16,394 nt of DNA from Rhodospirillales bacterium (GTDB lineage: Bacteria > Pseudomonadota > Alphaproteobacteria > MPNO01 > UBA2964): contig PBWY01000066.1 in the NCBI GenBank assembly GCA_002727395.1, positions 1 to 16,394 of the forward strand. Direction: 5' to 3'. Numbering within the stretch: position 1 is the stretch's first letter; each line of letters begins with the position of its first letter. A program made the position numbers and the translations under genes. The notes under the pieces were generated by a model that ran no database searches, had not been told where the DNA came from, and saw nothing but the letters and a program-made list of their open reading frames with translations. Positions 9,427-15,672 of this stretch are shown piece by piece.

Positions 9427-9763
9427 AACTAATGTTTAACTCTTTTGATCACCAGCAAATTTTTTCCCAATTTAAAGCCCTAGACCAGTAGCCTAAGTTT
9501 CTTATTTCCCTATCGAAATTTTCTTAAGGAATCAAAACGGGAGTTGGTATATAAAGTAAAATATATGTGTTGGCGAGAAAAAAATATGTTAAAGGTCAAT
9601 ATTATTTACCTATTGTTAATAATCATAAGGTCAAAAATTTTAGATTAGATAAATTTAATGTTAGTATTGATAAAATTTAGGTCCGTTATGAGACTATCTA
9701 ATAGTGTCTTTGACAATTTAATTAGCTGTATATTGTATTATTGAATTTTTAAGGGATTGGTTT
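9427..9763. promoter_or_regulatory. Divergent gltD/uppP intergenic region (337 bases, no gene)
   Basis: This strongly AT-rich gap must hold the promoters of the glt operon (leftward) and uppP (rightward). AAGGTCAA occurs twice in the same orientation, at 9592-9599 and 9627-9634, 35 bases apart; on the gltD strand it reads TTGACCTT and could serve as a -35 element or half-operator. A loose dyad (ATTATT ... AATAAT) lies at about 9601-9622. I found no coding sequence, no tRNA and no clear NtrC or sigma54 site. Confidence 0.5.
9710..9738 (+). promoter_or_regulatory. Candidate sigma70-type promoter of uppP
   Basis: A perfect -35 TTGACA at 9710-9715 is followed after 17 bases by TTGTAT at 9733-9738, a weak -10 that keeps the T....AT frame of the consensus. 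Transcription would begin close to the ribosome binding site AAGGG (9751-9755), giving a very short leader. The -35 is convincing; the -10 choice is uncertain. Confidence 0.4.
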
Positions 9764-10558
9764 TTGAATTTAATACAAACTACAACTCTGGCATTTCTGC
9801 AGGGACTAACAGAATTTTTACCGATAAGTTCATCAGGTCACTTAATTCTTACGCCAATATTTTTAGGTTGGAGAGATCAGGGACTTATCATCGATGTCGC
9901 AGTGCACATCGGTACTTTAGGGGCCGTGATTATATATTTAAGGCGTGAAGTTTGGGGGATAATAAGTAGTTTAGCAAATATCAAAAAAGATCATTTAAAT
10001 GATGGGGCAAAATTAAGTTATTTATTGCTCATAGCTAGCCTTCCTGTCTTCATTGTCGGGGTCATTGTAAAATTTTATATTGGTGTGGGGATTAGAATAC
10101 CTCTCATTATAGGTTGGTCTTTCATTATTGGTGGAATTCTTCTTTACCTCTCCGATTTAATAGGGAAGACAAAAAAAGATCTTGCGAATTTTAGAATCTT
10201 TGACGCGATCTTAATCGGCCTTGCACAAGCCTTTGCTATTATCCCCGGAGCAAGTCGCGCGGGAACAACCGTCACAATGGCCCGCTTTTTGGGCTACAAG
10301 AGAGATGAAGCAGCCAGAATTTCATTACTTTTATCTATACCAGCTATCTTAGGTGCTGGCGTTGTTTTAGGTATTGAAATGATTGAAAGCGCTAGCCCTC
10401 TGCTTATTTATCATGTTTTTTGGGGAACTATCGTAGCATTTATTACAGCTATGTTTGCTATCTCGATTATGATGAATTGGCTAAAACAAAACAACTACAC
10501 CCCTTTTGTCATTTATCGACTATGCTTAGGTATAGTGATCCTTTGGTTTGCCGCCTGA
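9764..10558 (+). CDS. uppP: Undecaprenyl-diphosphate phosphatase (BacA/UppP)
   Basis: An integral inner-membrane phosphatase of 264 residues that converts undecaprenyl diphosphate to undecaprenyl phosphate, recycling the lipid carrier for peptidoglycan and surface polysaccharides; family members also give bacitracin resistance. Both family signatures are present: QGLTEFLPISSSGHL at 13-27, including the (E/Q)xxxE pair Q13/E17, and PGASRAGTT at 161-169 with the catalytic R165. The usual SRSG is SRAG here (A166). The rest is a string of hydrophobic helices, eight in known structures. The start is TTG at 9764, chosen because AAGGG sits eight bases upstream and the protein begins at the normal family position. 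It ends five bases from the stop of the convergent NDUFA9-like gene, leaving no room for a terminator between them. Confidence 0.95.
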   Translation: MNLIQTTTLAFLQGLTEFLPISSSGHLILTPIFLGWRDQGLIIDVAVHIGTLGAVIIYLRREVWGIISSLANIKKDHLNDGAKLSYLLLIASLPVFIVGVIVKFYIGVGIRIPLIIGWSFIIGGILLYLSDLIGKTKKDLANFRIFDAILIGLAQAFAIIPGASRAGTTVTMARFLGYKRDEAARISLLLSIPAILGAGVVLGIEMIESASPLLIYHVFWGTIVAFITAMFAISIMMNWLKQNNYTPFVIYRLCLGIVILWFAA

Positions 10559-10563
10559 TAACT

Positions 10564-11532
10564 CTAAAGGGAGCGAGTCGTATTCCTCCTAAATTTTGCC
10601 GGACGATATCGAGCTAAGTAACTCGGCAATACAGACTGAAGCGGCGTTGGGACAATTCCTAAATCTTCTAATTTCAGGGAACTTGTGCCAACGATATTAT
10701 CAATTTTAAGAAGCTGGACTTGATCTCGTGTGAGCAACGGATTAGGAAGAAAAAAAGGTATTCTTAAATACTCCAAAAAGAACGCTTTTAGAGATGCCGC
10801 CCAAAATGGCACAGGCATCAGCAAACACCTTCTCTTGGTTTCAATCAACATCATTTCCATCAGCTCTTGAAATGAATGAACTGCAGGGCCTCCAATTTCA
10901 TAACAGGAGCTAACTGTCATTTTATCATGTAAACAGGCTACTACCGCCTTAGCAATATCTCCGACATAGACTGGTTGAAACTTTGTCTGAGCACCCACCA
11001 ACGGTAATATAGGTAATAATCTTGCCATTGATCCAAATCGGTTAAAAAAATCATCTTCAGAACCAAAAACGAGTGATGGTCGAAGAATTGTAGCTTCTTG
11101 AAATATTTCTGAAACAGCGTCCTCACCATTTTTTTTGCTGCGGGCATATTCAGATTTTGAATTATTATCTGCCCCTATGGCAGAAAAATGAATAAACCTT
11201 TTAACGCCTGCATCATGTGCCTCTTGTGCCAAAGAACGTGCTCCATCAACATGAATTGAATGGAAATTTTGCACCCCCCGCTTAAATAAAACACCAACTA
11301 GGTTTATAACAACATCGCTGCCCTCAATGGCGGCAGCAATTGATAATTTATTGCGAATATTTGCGGCTACTGGAACAACTTGTCCTACATCGCCCATCGG
11401 TTTACATCGCAAGGCCTCTTCAGGGCGCCGACATACTACTCTTATTTGAAGTCCTTCTTGGGCCAGAGAACGTACAATGTATCTACCCAGAAACCCTGTT
11501 CCACCAAACACTGTTACAACATGGTGTTTCAC
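10564..11532 (-). CDS. NDUFA9-like atypical SDR, NAD(P)-binding epimerase-family protein
   Basis: A 322-residue extended/atypical short-chain dehydrogenase with the Rossmann loop GGTGFLG at 10-16 and an intact YxxxK (Y129, K133). It resembles the complex I accessory subunit NDUFA9 family, which many alphaproteobacteria encode as a free-standing gene; the family binds NADPH and may help complex I assembly or act on lipids or quinone-linked substrates. Activity cannot be deduced here. The start is GTG at 11532, supported by AAGGGAG about eight bases upstream and by the beta-strand that begins at once (HVVTVFGGTG). The C-terminal third has hydrophobic segments (about 240-275) that could lie against the membrane. 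It is convergent with uppP and divergent from tRNA-Leu. Confidence 0.88.
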   Translation of the reverse strand: MKHHVVTVFGGTGFLGRYIVRSLAQEGLQIRVVCRRPEEALRCKPMGDVGQVVPVAANIRNKLSIAAAIEGSDVVINLVGVLFKRGVQNFHSIHVDGARSLAQEAHDAGVKRFIHFSAIGADNNSKSEYARSKKNGEDAVSEIFQEATILRPSLVFGSEDDFFNRFGSMARLLPILPLVGAQTKFQPVYVGDIAKAVVACLHDKMTVSSCYEIGGPAVHSFQELMEMMLIETKRRCLLMPVPFWAASLKAFFLEYLRIPFFLPNPLLTRDQVQLLKIDNIVGTSSLKLEDLGIVPTPLQSVLPSYLARYRPAKFRRNTTRSL

Positions 11533-11650
11533 TATTTCGTCTCCCTTGATGGCAAATTGAGTATCAAAACATCAACTTCATAAATGGTTACCCTGTATAT
11601 ATCCTTGATAATCAATTTGCCAAAGTCTAATTAACAATTGTTTAATTTTG

Positions 11651-11679
11651 TTGACAGAACATAAACCTTTGCCTTACCC
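11651..11679 (+). promoter_or_regulatory. Candidate promoter of tRNA-Leu
   Basis: A perfect TTGACA (11651-11656) is followed after 17 bases by TTACCC at 11674-11679, a poor -10, leaving about 13 bases to the tRNA 5' end. The degenerate second copy (13119) has no TTGACA at the matching distance. Location makes it plausible, but the -10 is weak. Confidence 0.4.
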
Positions 11680-11692
11680 CACTTTAATAAGT

Positions 11693-11779
11693 GCCCAGGT
11701 GGCGAAACTGGTAGACGCGCAGGTTTCAGGTACCTGTGGCCAATAGGCCGTGGAAGTTCGAGTCTTCTCCTGGGCACCA
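11693..11779 (+). tRNA. tRNA-Leu (anticodon CAG)
   Basis: An 87-base type II tRNA with encoded CCA. The acceptor stem GCCCAGG (11693-11699) pairs fully with CCTGGGC (11769-11775). The D stem is GCG/CGC with the conserved GG in its loop. The anticodon stem CAGGT/ACCTG encloses the loop TTCAGGT, so the anticodon CAG is at 11727-11729 and reads CUG. The long variable arm GGCC-AATA-GGCC is typical of leucine tRNAs. The T arm closes on TTCGAGT. The discriminator base is A. All stems pair, apart from one G-T wobble in the T arm, so this copy should be functional. It sits at the left end of the 1426-bp duplicated unit. Confidence 0.97.
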
Positions 11780-11782
11780 ATA
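11722..11782 (+). repeat. 61-bp perfect direct repeat, left copy (putative attL)
   Basis: The bases from the anticodon stem through CCA plus four more (ACCA then ATA) are identical to 13148-13208. Identity stops abruptly on the right (CC versus AG). This is the usual place and size range for a tRNA-associated attachment site used by tyrosine integrases, where the anticodon arm to the 3' end forms the core. Confidence 0.9.
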
Positions 11783-12243
11783 CCTTTGCCGATGGTCGGA
11801 AATCGGAAGGCATTTGGAAGGATGGTGACTTTCAATATGCTCAGAAGGTCACATCACTAGTAGTTGCGAAAAGAGAACCAAGTACAACTCCCAGAAGACG
11901 TTCATATCCTAATGATTTTAACGTAAAGGCAAGGGATGCAATTAAGTGTGCGGCAATATACATGATTGCAACCTCTATAACTGCAAATAACAAAGCTGCA
12001 GCAAAAGCCTTTGCCGATCTTCAAAAAACATTTGTAGGCGTATATAGTGCCATCAAAGGCCAAGGACGTCGGATAACTAATGGAGATATTTCTCAAGCAA
12101 AGTCAAAGGCAATGAGAGCCTTTCGAAATGTATCTCCGATGCCAGAATTATCTTCCAGCGACCCTCGTTGGAGTCGCAGCAAACAGCTGGTAGATATATC
12201 TTTCAAGGCTTGGAATAATTTAGGACGAATTACGCCCCGCTAA
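11783..12243 (+). pseudogene. 3' remnant of a MORN-repeat protein gene
   Basis: The frame is open from the tRNA end to TAA at 12241-12243. Immediately after the repeat it encodes TFADGRKSEGIWKDGDF followed by QYAQK, the last MORN repeat of a larger protein as seen in alphaproteobacterial MORN proteins. Then comes a linker rich in Lys/Arg and Thr, and a helical C-terminal part of about 100 residues (from about ARDAIKCAAIYM to WNNLGRITPR) that I do not recognise. No ATG, GTG or TTG lies in frame before the ATG at 11962, so all earlier repeats, the start and the promoter have been lost. If anything is made today, it would be a 93-residue protein from 11962 lacking the MORN part. The break coincides with the att core, which suggests recombination cut the gene there. 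Confidence 0.7.
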
Positions 12244-12425
12244 TAGTGACTGAGTACTAATGATGCCCCCCCCTGATGAGATTGTCGTCATCTGGACTCC
12301 ATAAATAAAAATATAAATCAAGAAGCGTGTCATATCATTATACGACTGTTTTTTTTATAATAGTTAGACCACCTATAACTAAACCTGCCTAAATTCTGAC
12401 ATCAAATTCTTTCATACTTTTCGTT

Positions 12426-12872
12426 ATGAAAGATTTAGCTATAACACTATCTATTTTGATTGCCTTCCTTTTTGGAACCATGAACAGCAGTTTAGGAAAC
12501 CAAACAGGTTTTCCTGATAAGGCCAGATACAAATCTGATGTGCTGTCAAAAGACTATGTCATCTTTAAAGAGTGGACTGGAGGTGGATCATGCTGCTTGG
12601 TGTTCCATGTATTTCAAACCAAGCCAACATTTAAAAAACTTCTGGAACATAACAACGACTTCTTTGATGCAACAGAGATCGTTATTGGTCCCCATCAACT
12701 GGAACTGCATCGGTACAAAGAGCACCTGCAACCAAGAGGCATACAGCCACACGTCAATTTAAGATATAATCCCAGTATTTATGACCTTAAAAAACATTGT
12801 TGGATAAAGACTGAAAACACAGTGAAGGGAAGAATAATGAAATTCTTCAAATCCTCTGGAAGTTGTGAATAA
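12426..12872 (+). CDS. Small secreted hypothetical protein
   Basis: A 148-residue protein I cannot assign to a family. Residues 1-24 form a typical Sec signal peptide: a charged start, a hydrophobic core (ITLSILIAFLFG), then a short polar stretch ending about SSLG before NQ. The mature part has a Gly-rich turn followed by a Cys pair (GGGSCC at about 53-58) and two more Cys near the end, which could form disulfides in the periplasm. The rest is mixed, basic and aromatic, with three His near the middle and no transmembrane segment. The ribosome binding site is weak. It lies inside the tRNA-bounded insert with about 180 bases before and 250 after it. A lipoprotein is unlikely because no lipobox Cys is present. 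Coding status rests on length, the signal peptide and the plausible composition. Confidence 0.6.
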   Translation: MKDLAITLSILIAFLFGTMNSSLGNQTGFPDKARYKSDVLSKDYVIFKEWTGGGSCCLVFHVFQTKPTFKKLLEHNNDFFDATEIVIGPHQLELHRYKEHLQPRGIQPHVNLRYNPSIYDLKKHCWIKTENTVKGRIMKFFKSSGSCE

Positions 12873-13056
12873 TATAATTAAACAGACACCACTATAATTA
12901 CTGATGAGTTTTTTATGATGATAGACCCACATTTCTAGGTCACTAACCTCACTGCCTATTTCTATATATCAGAGGAGGGGTGTGTTTCTTTGGGTGGGGT
13001 ATTGAATTTGATCCAATATAGGTCCAATAAATTATGAAATGGGACCCAATTAATAT

Positions 13057-13078
13057 TTTAGATTCACTTTGATCTAAA
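13057..13078. repeat. Small inverted repeat near the right tRNA copy
   Basis: TTTAGAT (13057-13063) and ATCTAAA (13072-13078) form a perfect 7-bp dyad with an 8-base spacer, about 40 bases before the degenerate tRNA. It could be an integrase or excisionase arm site left from the element, or chance in AT-rich DNA. No T tract follows, so it is not a terminator. Confidence 0.3.
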
Positions 13079-13118
13079 TGTATGTCATAGACTCCGTGAG
13101 TTTTGGCTAGTAAGCCGT

Positions 13119-13205
13119 GCCGAGGTGATAAAATTGGCAACTAAAAGGGTTTCAGGTACCTGTGGCCAATAGGCCGTGGAAGTTCGAGTCTTCTCCTGGG
13201 CACCA
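13119..13205 (+). pseudogene. Degenerate tRNA-Leu (CAG) copy with a diverged 5' half
   Basis: This aligns without gaps to the intact tRNA-Leu over all 87 bases. The 5' part (first 29 bases) has 14 differences, while everything from the anticodon stem to CCA is identical. The changes damage pairing: a G-G mismatch at the fourth acceptor pair (GCCGAGG against CCTGGGC), loss of a D-stem pair, an A-G mismatch and a G-T wobble in the anticodon stem. The anticodon would still be CAG. The 5' acceptor strand GCCGAGG would pair perfectly with CCTCGGC, common in other bacterial leucine tRNAs, so the 5' half may come from a different tRNA-Leu carried by the element. It is probably not a working tRNA, although some aminoacylation cannot be excluded. 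Confidence 0.8.
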
Positions 13206-13208
13206 ATA
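13148..13208 (+). repeat. 61-bp perfect direct repeat, right copy (putative attR)
   Basis: Identical to 11722-11782. It ends 40 bases before the RNase D start codon, so it is probably the original chromosomal 3' end of the tRNA gene, displaced by the insertion. Confidence 0.9.
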
Positions 13209-13248
13209 AGTTAGTCGTCCATAAATTGATAGGGAATAAGTATGTAAT

Positions 13249-13860
13249 ATGGCTATTGAACTTTATGAACAAGACCTCCCAAACGGTATAGATTTGGGTA
13301 AAATTATTGCAATCGATACAGAAACCATGGGGCTTAGACCGGGGCGTGATCGTCTCTGCTTGATTCAGATTTCAGGGGGCGACGGAAACGCAATTATTGT
13401 TCGATTATCAGAAGATAATTATAAAGCCCCAAATCTAAAATCCATGCTCGCAAACAAAAATATTACTAAAATATTCCACTTCGCTCGCTTCGATGTAGCT
13501 GTTATTTACCAATACTTGGGGATCCTGTGCACTCCTATTTATTGCACCAAGATAGCTTCAAAATTAGCTAGAACCTATACAGACAAGCATGGGCTAAAGG
13601 ATCTCTGTAAGGAGCTATTGGACATAACAATCTCCAAGGAACAACAATCATCTGATTGGGGAGCAGAAACTCTAAGTAGCGAACAACTTAAATATGCCGC
13701 ATCGGATGTTTTATATTTACATAAACTTCGAACAAAGCTTGATAGAATTTTAAAACGGGAGGAAAGAATGAAACTAGCAGCTAGTTGCTTCGAGTTTTTA
13801 CCCTCTCGCGCAATTTTGGATCTAGCTGGGTGGTCAGATACCGATATTTTTGCTCATTAG
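13249..13860 (+). CDS. rnd: Ribonuclease D-type 3'-5' exonuclease (short form, no HRDC)
   Basis: A 203-residue DEDDy exonuclease that trims RNA 3' ends, in E. coli those of tRNA precursors. All three motifs are intact: Exo I DTET with D23 and E25, Exo II HFARFD with D82, and Exo III Y149-xxx-D153 (YAASD). The protein is about half the length of E. coli RNase D because the C-terminal HRDC domains are missing, which is the normal form in many alphaproteobacteria. The start ATG at 13249 has AGGGAA about 12 bases upstream; an ATG at 13242 is out of frame and followed directly by TAA. It sits downstream of a tRNA gene, an apt place for a tRNA-processing enzyme. Confidence 0.92.
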   Translation: MAIELYEQDLPNGIDLGKIIAIDTETMGLRPGRDRLCLIQISGGDGNAIIVRLSEDNYKAPNLKSMLANKNITKIFHFARFDVAVIYQYLGILCTPIYCTKIASKLARTYTDKHGLKDLCKELLDITISKEQQSSDWGAETLSSEQLKYAASDVLYLHKLRTKLDRILKREERMKLAASCFEFLPSRAILDLAGWSDTDIFAH

Positions 13861-13888
13861 CAACAATGTTACAAAAGTTCCAATTAAC

Positions 13889-13901
13889 AGCCTTTTAGGC
13901 T
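13889..13901 (+). terminator. Possible weak terminator after rnd
   Basis: AGCC-TTTTA-GGCT forms a short four-pair hairpin followed by ATTTATGTT, in the 104-base gap before kdsD. The stem is short and the T tract is broken, so this is a weak candidate. Confidence 0.2.
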
Positions 13902-13964
13902 ATTTATGTTAAGTTTGATAAAATAGTAAAAATACAAATATTCAAATTTAAAGTTTCATATAGA

Positions 13965-14951
13965 ATGGTTTCAAAACTCAGTAAAAAAAAGATTTTCGAA
14001 GATTTAGAAGTCGCCCGCGATGTTCTTCAGCAAGAAGCTGCGGGGATTCTCAAGCTAGCCGAGGTTCTTGATCATAACTTCATTAAAGCCCTCGATATAA
14101 TGTCGTCCACAAATGGGCGAGTTATAATTAGTGGGATGGGTAAAAGTGGCCATATTGCAAATAAGATGGCTGCGACATTGGCATCAACGGGCACTCCGGC
14201 TCAATATGTAAACGCTGCAGAAGCAAGTCACGGCGATATGGGTATGGTAACCAAGCATGACGTTCTAATTGCCATTTCAAATTCAGGGGAAACCCTTGAG
14301 CTTACGAATTTAGTTGCATATGCAAAAATTAATACCATTCCCTTAATTTCGATTACCGGATGTGCCAATAGCACCCTAGATAAGGCTGGCGACGTGTCTC
14401 TAGTCCTACCAAAATTACAAGAGGCTTGTTCCCTAAATCTTGCCCCCACGACTTCTACAACAGCGATGCTAGCACTTGGTGACGCATTAGCAGTTTCTTT
14501 GCTTGAAAGAAAAGGATTTTCCTCTGAAAATTTTAATGCCTTACATCCAGGAGGACAATTAGGCCGGAGGTTTATCAAAGTTTCTGATATCATGCATGAC
14601 GGGCACTCCATACCCCTTGTTGACTCTAAAACACCAATGTCAGAGACACTCATTATTATGACAAACAAGAGTTTTGGTTGTGTGGGTATCATCGACCATA
14701 GAGAAAGATTAATCGGTATTATTACCGATGGTGACTTGCGAAGACATATTGATAAAGATTTGTTAGACCAAATGGCTAGTGACGTAATGACTAACGAACC
14801 TAAAACAGTGGAACCTGACGAATTAGCAGTCACCGCGCTAAGTTTAATGAACAAGGGTAAACAACCCGTCACTTCACTTTTCGTGGTTCAGTCAGAAAAA
14901 CCTATTGGAATTTTGCACATACATGACCTGCTTCGAGCTGGCATAGTGTAA
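13965..14951 (+). CDS. kdsD: Arabinose-5-phosphate isomerase (KdsD/KpsF family)
   Basis: A 328-residue cytosolic isomerase that turns ribulose 5-phosphate into arabinose 5-phosphate, the first step to Kdo for the lipopolysaccharide inner core. An SIS domain (about 40-180) carries GMGKSG at 57-62 and is followed by two CBS domains (about 205-262 and 270-326), the full family layout. K60, E112, E153 and H194 sit exactly one residue after the catalytic residues known for E. coli KdsD (K59, E111, E152, H193), so the active site is complete. LHPGGQLGRR follows as usual. It lies upstream of lptC and lptA, a common alphaproteobacterial and enteric cluster joining Kdo supply with lipopolysaccharide transport. 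The 86-base gap to lptC holds a small hairpin (14970-14983), so the genes may not be simply one transcript. Confidence 0.95.
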   Translation: MVSKLSKKKIFEDLEVARDVLQQEAAGILKLAEVLDHNFIKALDIMSSTNGRVIISGMGKSGHIANKMAATLASTGTPAQYVNAAEASHGDMGMVTKHDVLIAISNSGETLELTNLVAYAKINTIPLISITGCANSTLDKAGDVSLVLPKLQEACSLNLAPTTSTTAMLALGDALAVSLLERKGFSSENFNALHPGGQLGRRFIKVSDIMHDGHSIPLVDSKTPMSETLIIMTNKSFGCVGIIDHRERLIGIITDGDLRRHIDKDLLDQMASDVMTNEPKTVEPDELAVTALSLMNKGKQPVTSLFVVQSEKPIGILHIHDLLRAGIV

Positions 14952-15037
14952 ATCAGATAAAAAATCTAAAACACTAGGGTGTTATTTGTGATAAACTAAC
15001 AAAACAAGACGCCATCAAAACTTCAGGCCATATATCT

Positions 15038-15658
15038 ATGACAACAGATAATCGGGAACAATCAGGCCGCACTTATTCTAGGTTTGTTGCGTTAATGCGT
15101 ATTACCTTACCAGCAACAGCTGGCGCGATAATAATATTGGTAATTACTTGGCCACAAATTAGCAAAGAGGAAAAAAATTTCCGTTTGGGCATATCAAATG
15201 TAAAGGTTCAAAATTCCAGCGGGCAACATCTTATAAATCCGCGTTTTTCAAGTGCTGATTCCAAAAAACAGCCATTTAACTTAACAGCTAGAATCGCCGC
15301 CCAACAAAATACCAACTCCGATTTGGTCAAATTAACCCTACCAAAAGCTGATATAACTACCAGTGAAGGAACGTGGATTGCTCTATCCGCTAAATCAGGA
15401 TTATATAATAGAGAGGCAGGCACGCTAAAATTGGAAGGTAGTGTAAGCCTTTTCCATGATTCTGGATATGAGCTTAATACAAATGTCGCAAATCTTAATT
15501 TATCAAAAGGGACTGCTGAGGGAAATGTCCCTATAATAGGACATGGGCCAAACGGGATCATTAGGGGTAGTGGATTCAGAATCTTTGGTCGTGGAAAAAA
15601 AATTATATTTATGGGAAAAAGTAAAATAGTTCTTTATCCTATTAAAAAACACCCATAG
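15038..15658 (+). CDS. lptC: Lipopolysaccharide export protein LptC
   Basis: A 206-residue bitopic inner-membrane protein. Residues about 17-38 are a single membrane anchor (LMRITLPATAGAIIILVITW) after a short cytoplasmic tail, and the rest is a periplasmic LptC/OstA-type beta-jellyroll. LptC receives lipopolysaccharide from the LptB2FG transporter and passes it to LptA. Supporting features are the alternating beta pattern, the segment on free-residue conversion (SGLYNREAGTLKLEGSV) typical of this superfamily, and position directly before lptA. Length is close to E. coli LptC (191) and to other alphaproteobacterial members. It ends 14 bases before the lptA ATG. Confidence 0.9.
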   Translation: MTTDNREQSGRTYSRFVALMRITLPATAGAIIILVITWPQISKEEKNFRLGISNVKVQNSSGQHLINPRFSSADSKKQPFNLTARIAAQQNTNSDLVKLTLPKADITTSEGTWIALSAKSGLYNREAGTLKLEGSVSLFHDSGYELNTNVANLNLSKGTAEGNVPIIGHGPNGIIRGSGFRIFGRGKKIIFMGKSKIVLYPIKKHP

Positions 15659-15672
15659 GTTGCGAATACCAA

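Larger units (their letters stand above)
11783..13208 (+). mobile_element. Remnant of an insertion at tRNA-Leu (1426-bp unit between tRNA copies)
   Basis: The unit between the ends of the two 61-bp repeats holds a decapitated MORN-repeat gene, a small secreted protein gene, about 250 bases without a gene and then the degenerate tRNA copy. Beyond it, the RNase D gene follows the tRNA, an arrangement often seen in alphaproteobacteria, so removing the unit would restore a simple tRNA-Leu to rnd order. There is no integrase, excisionase, transposase or terminal inverted repeat, so it is either a deleted island remnant or a segment mobilised in trans. The insertion is inferred from the repeat structure; the direct repeats themselves are certain. 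Confidence 0.65.

Noticed and set aside
11631..11813. 60-codon minus-strand frame across tRNA-Leu
   Set aside because: Its residues come from the complement of the tRNA (the well-known spurious RRRLELPRP-type translation), so it is an artefact.
12266..12273. Run of eight C after the MORN remnant, next to a GATGA/TCATC dyad, as a terminator
   Set aside because: The dyad is weak and is not followed by a T tract on either strand.
12949..13140. 63-codon minus-strand frame before the right tRNA copy
   Set aside because: It runs into the pseudo-tRNA, has no ribosome binding site and shows an unlikely composition.
14228..14872. 214-codon open frame antisense to kdsD
   Set aside because: It lies wholly in the conserved SIS/CBS coding region and its translation resembles no protein family; a shadow frame.
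14970..14983. AACAC-TAGG-GTGTT hairpin between kdsD and lptC as a terminator
   Set aside because: Five weak pairs followed by ATTTGTG; too poor to call, although it could slow transcription.
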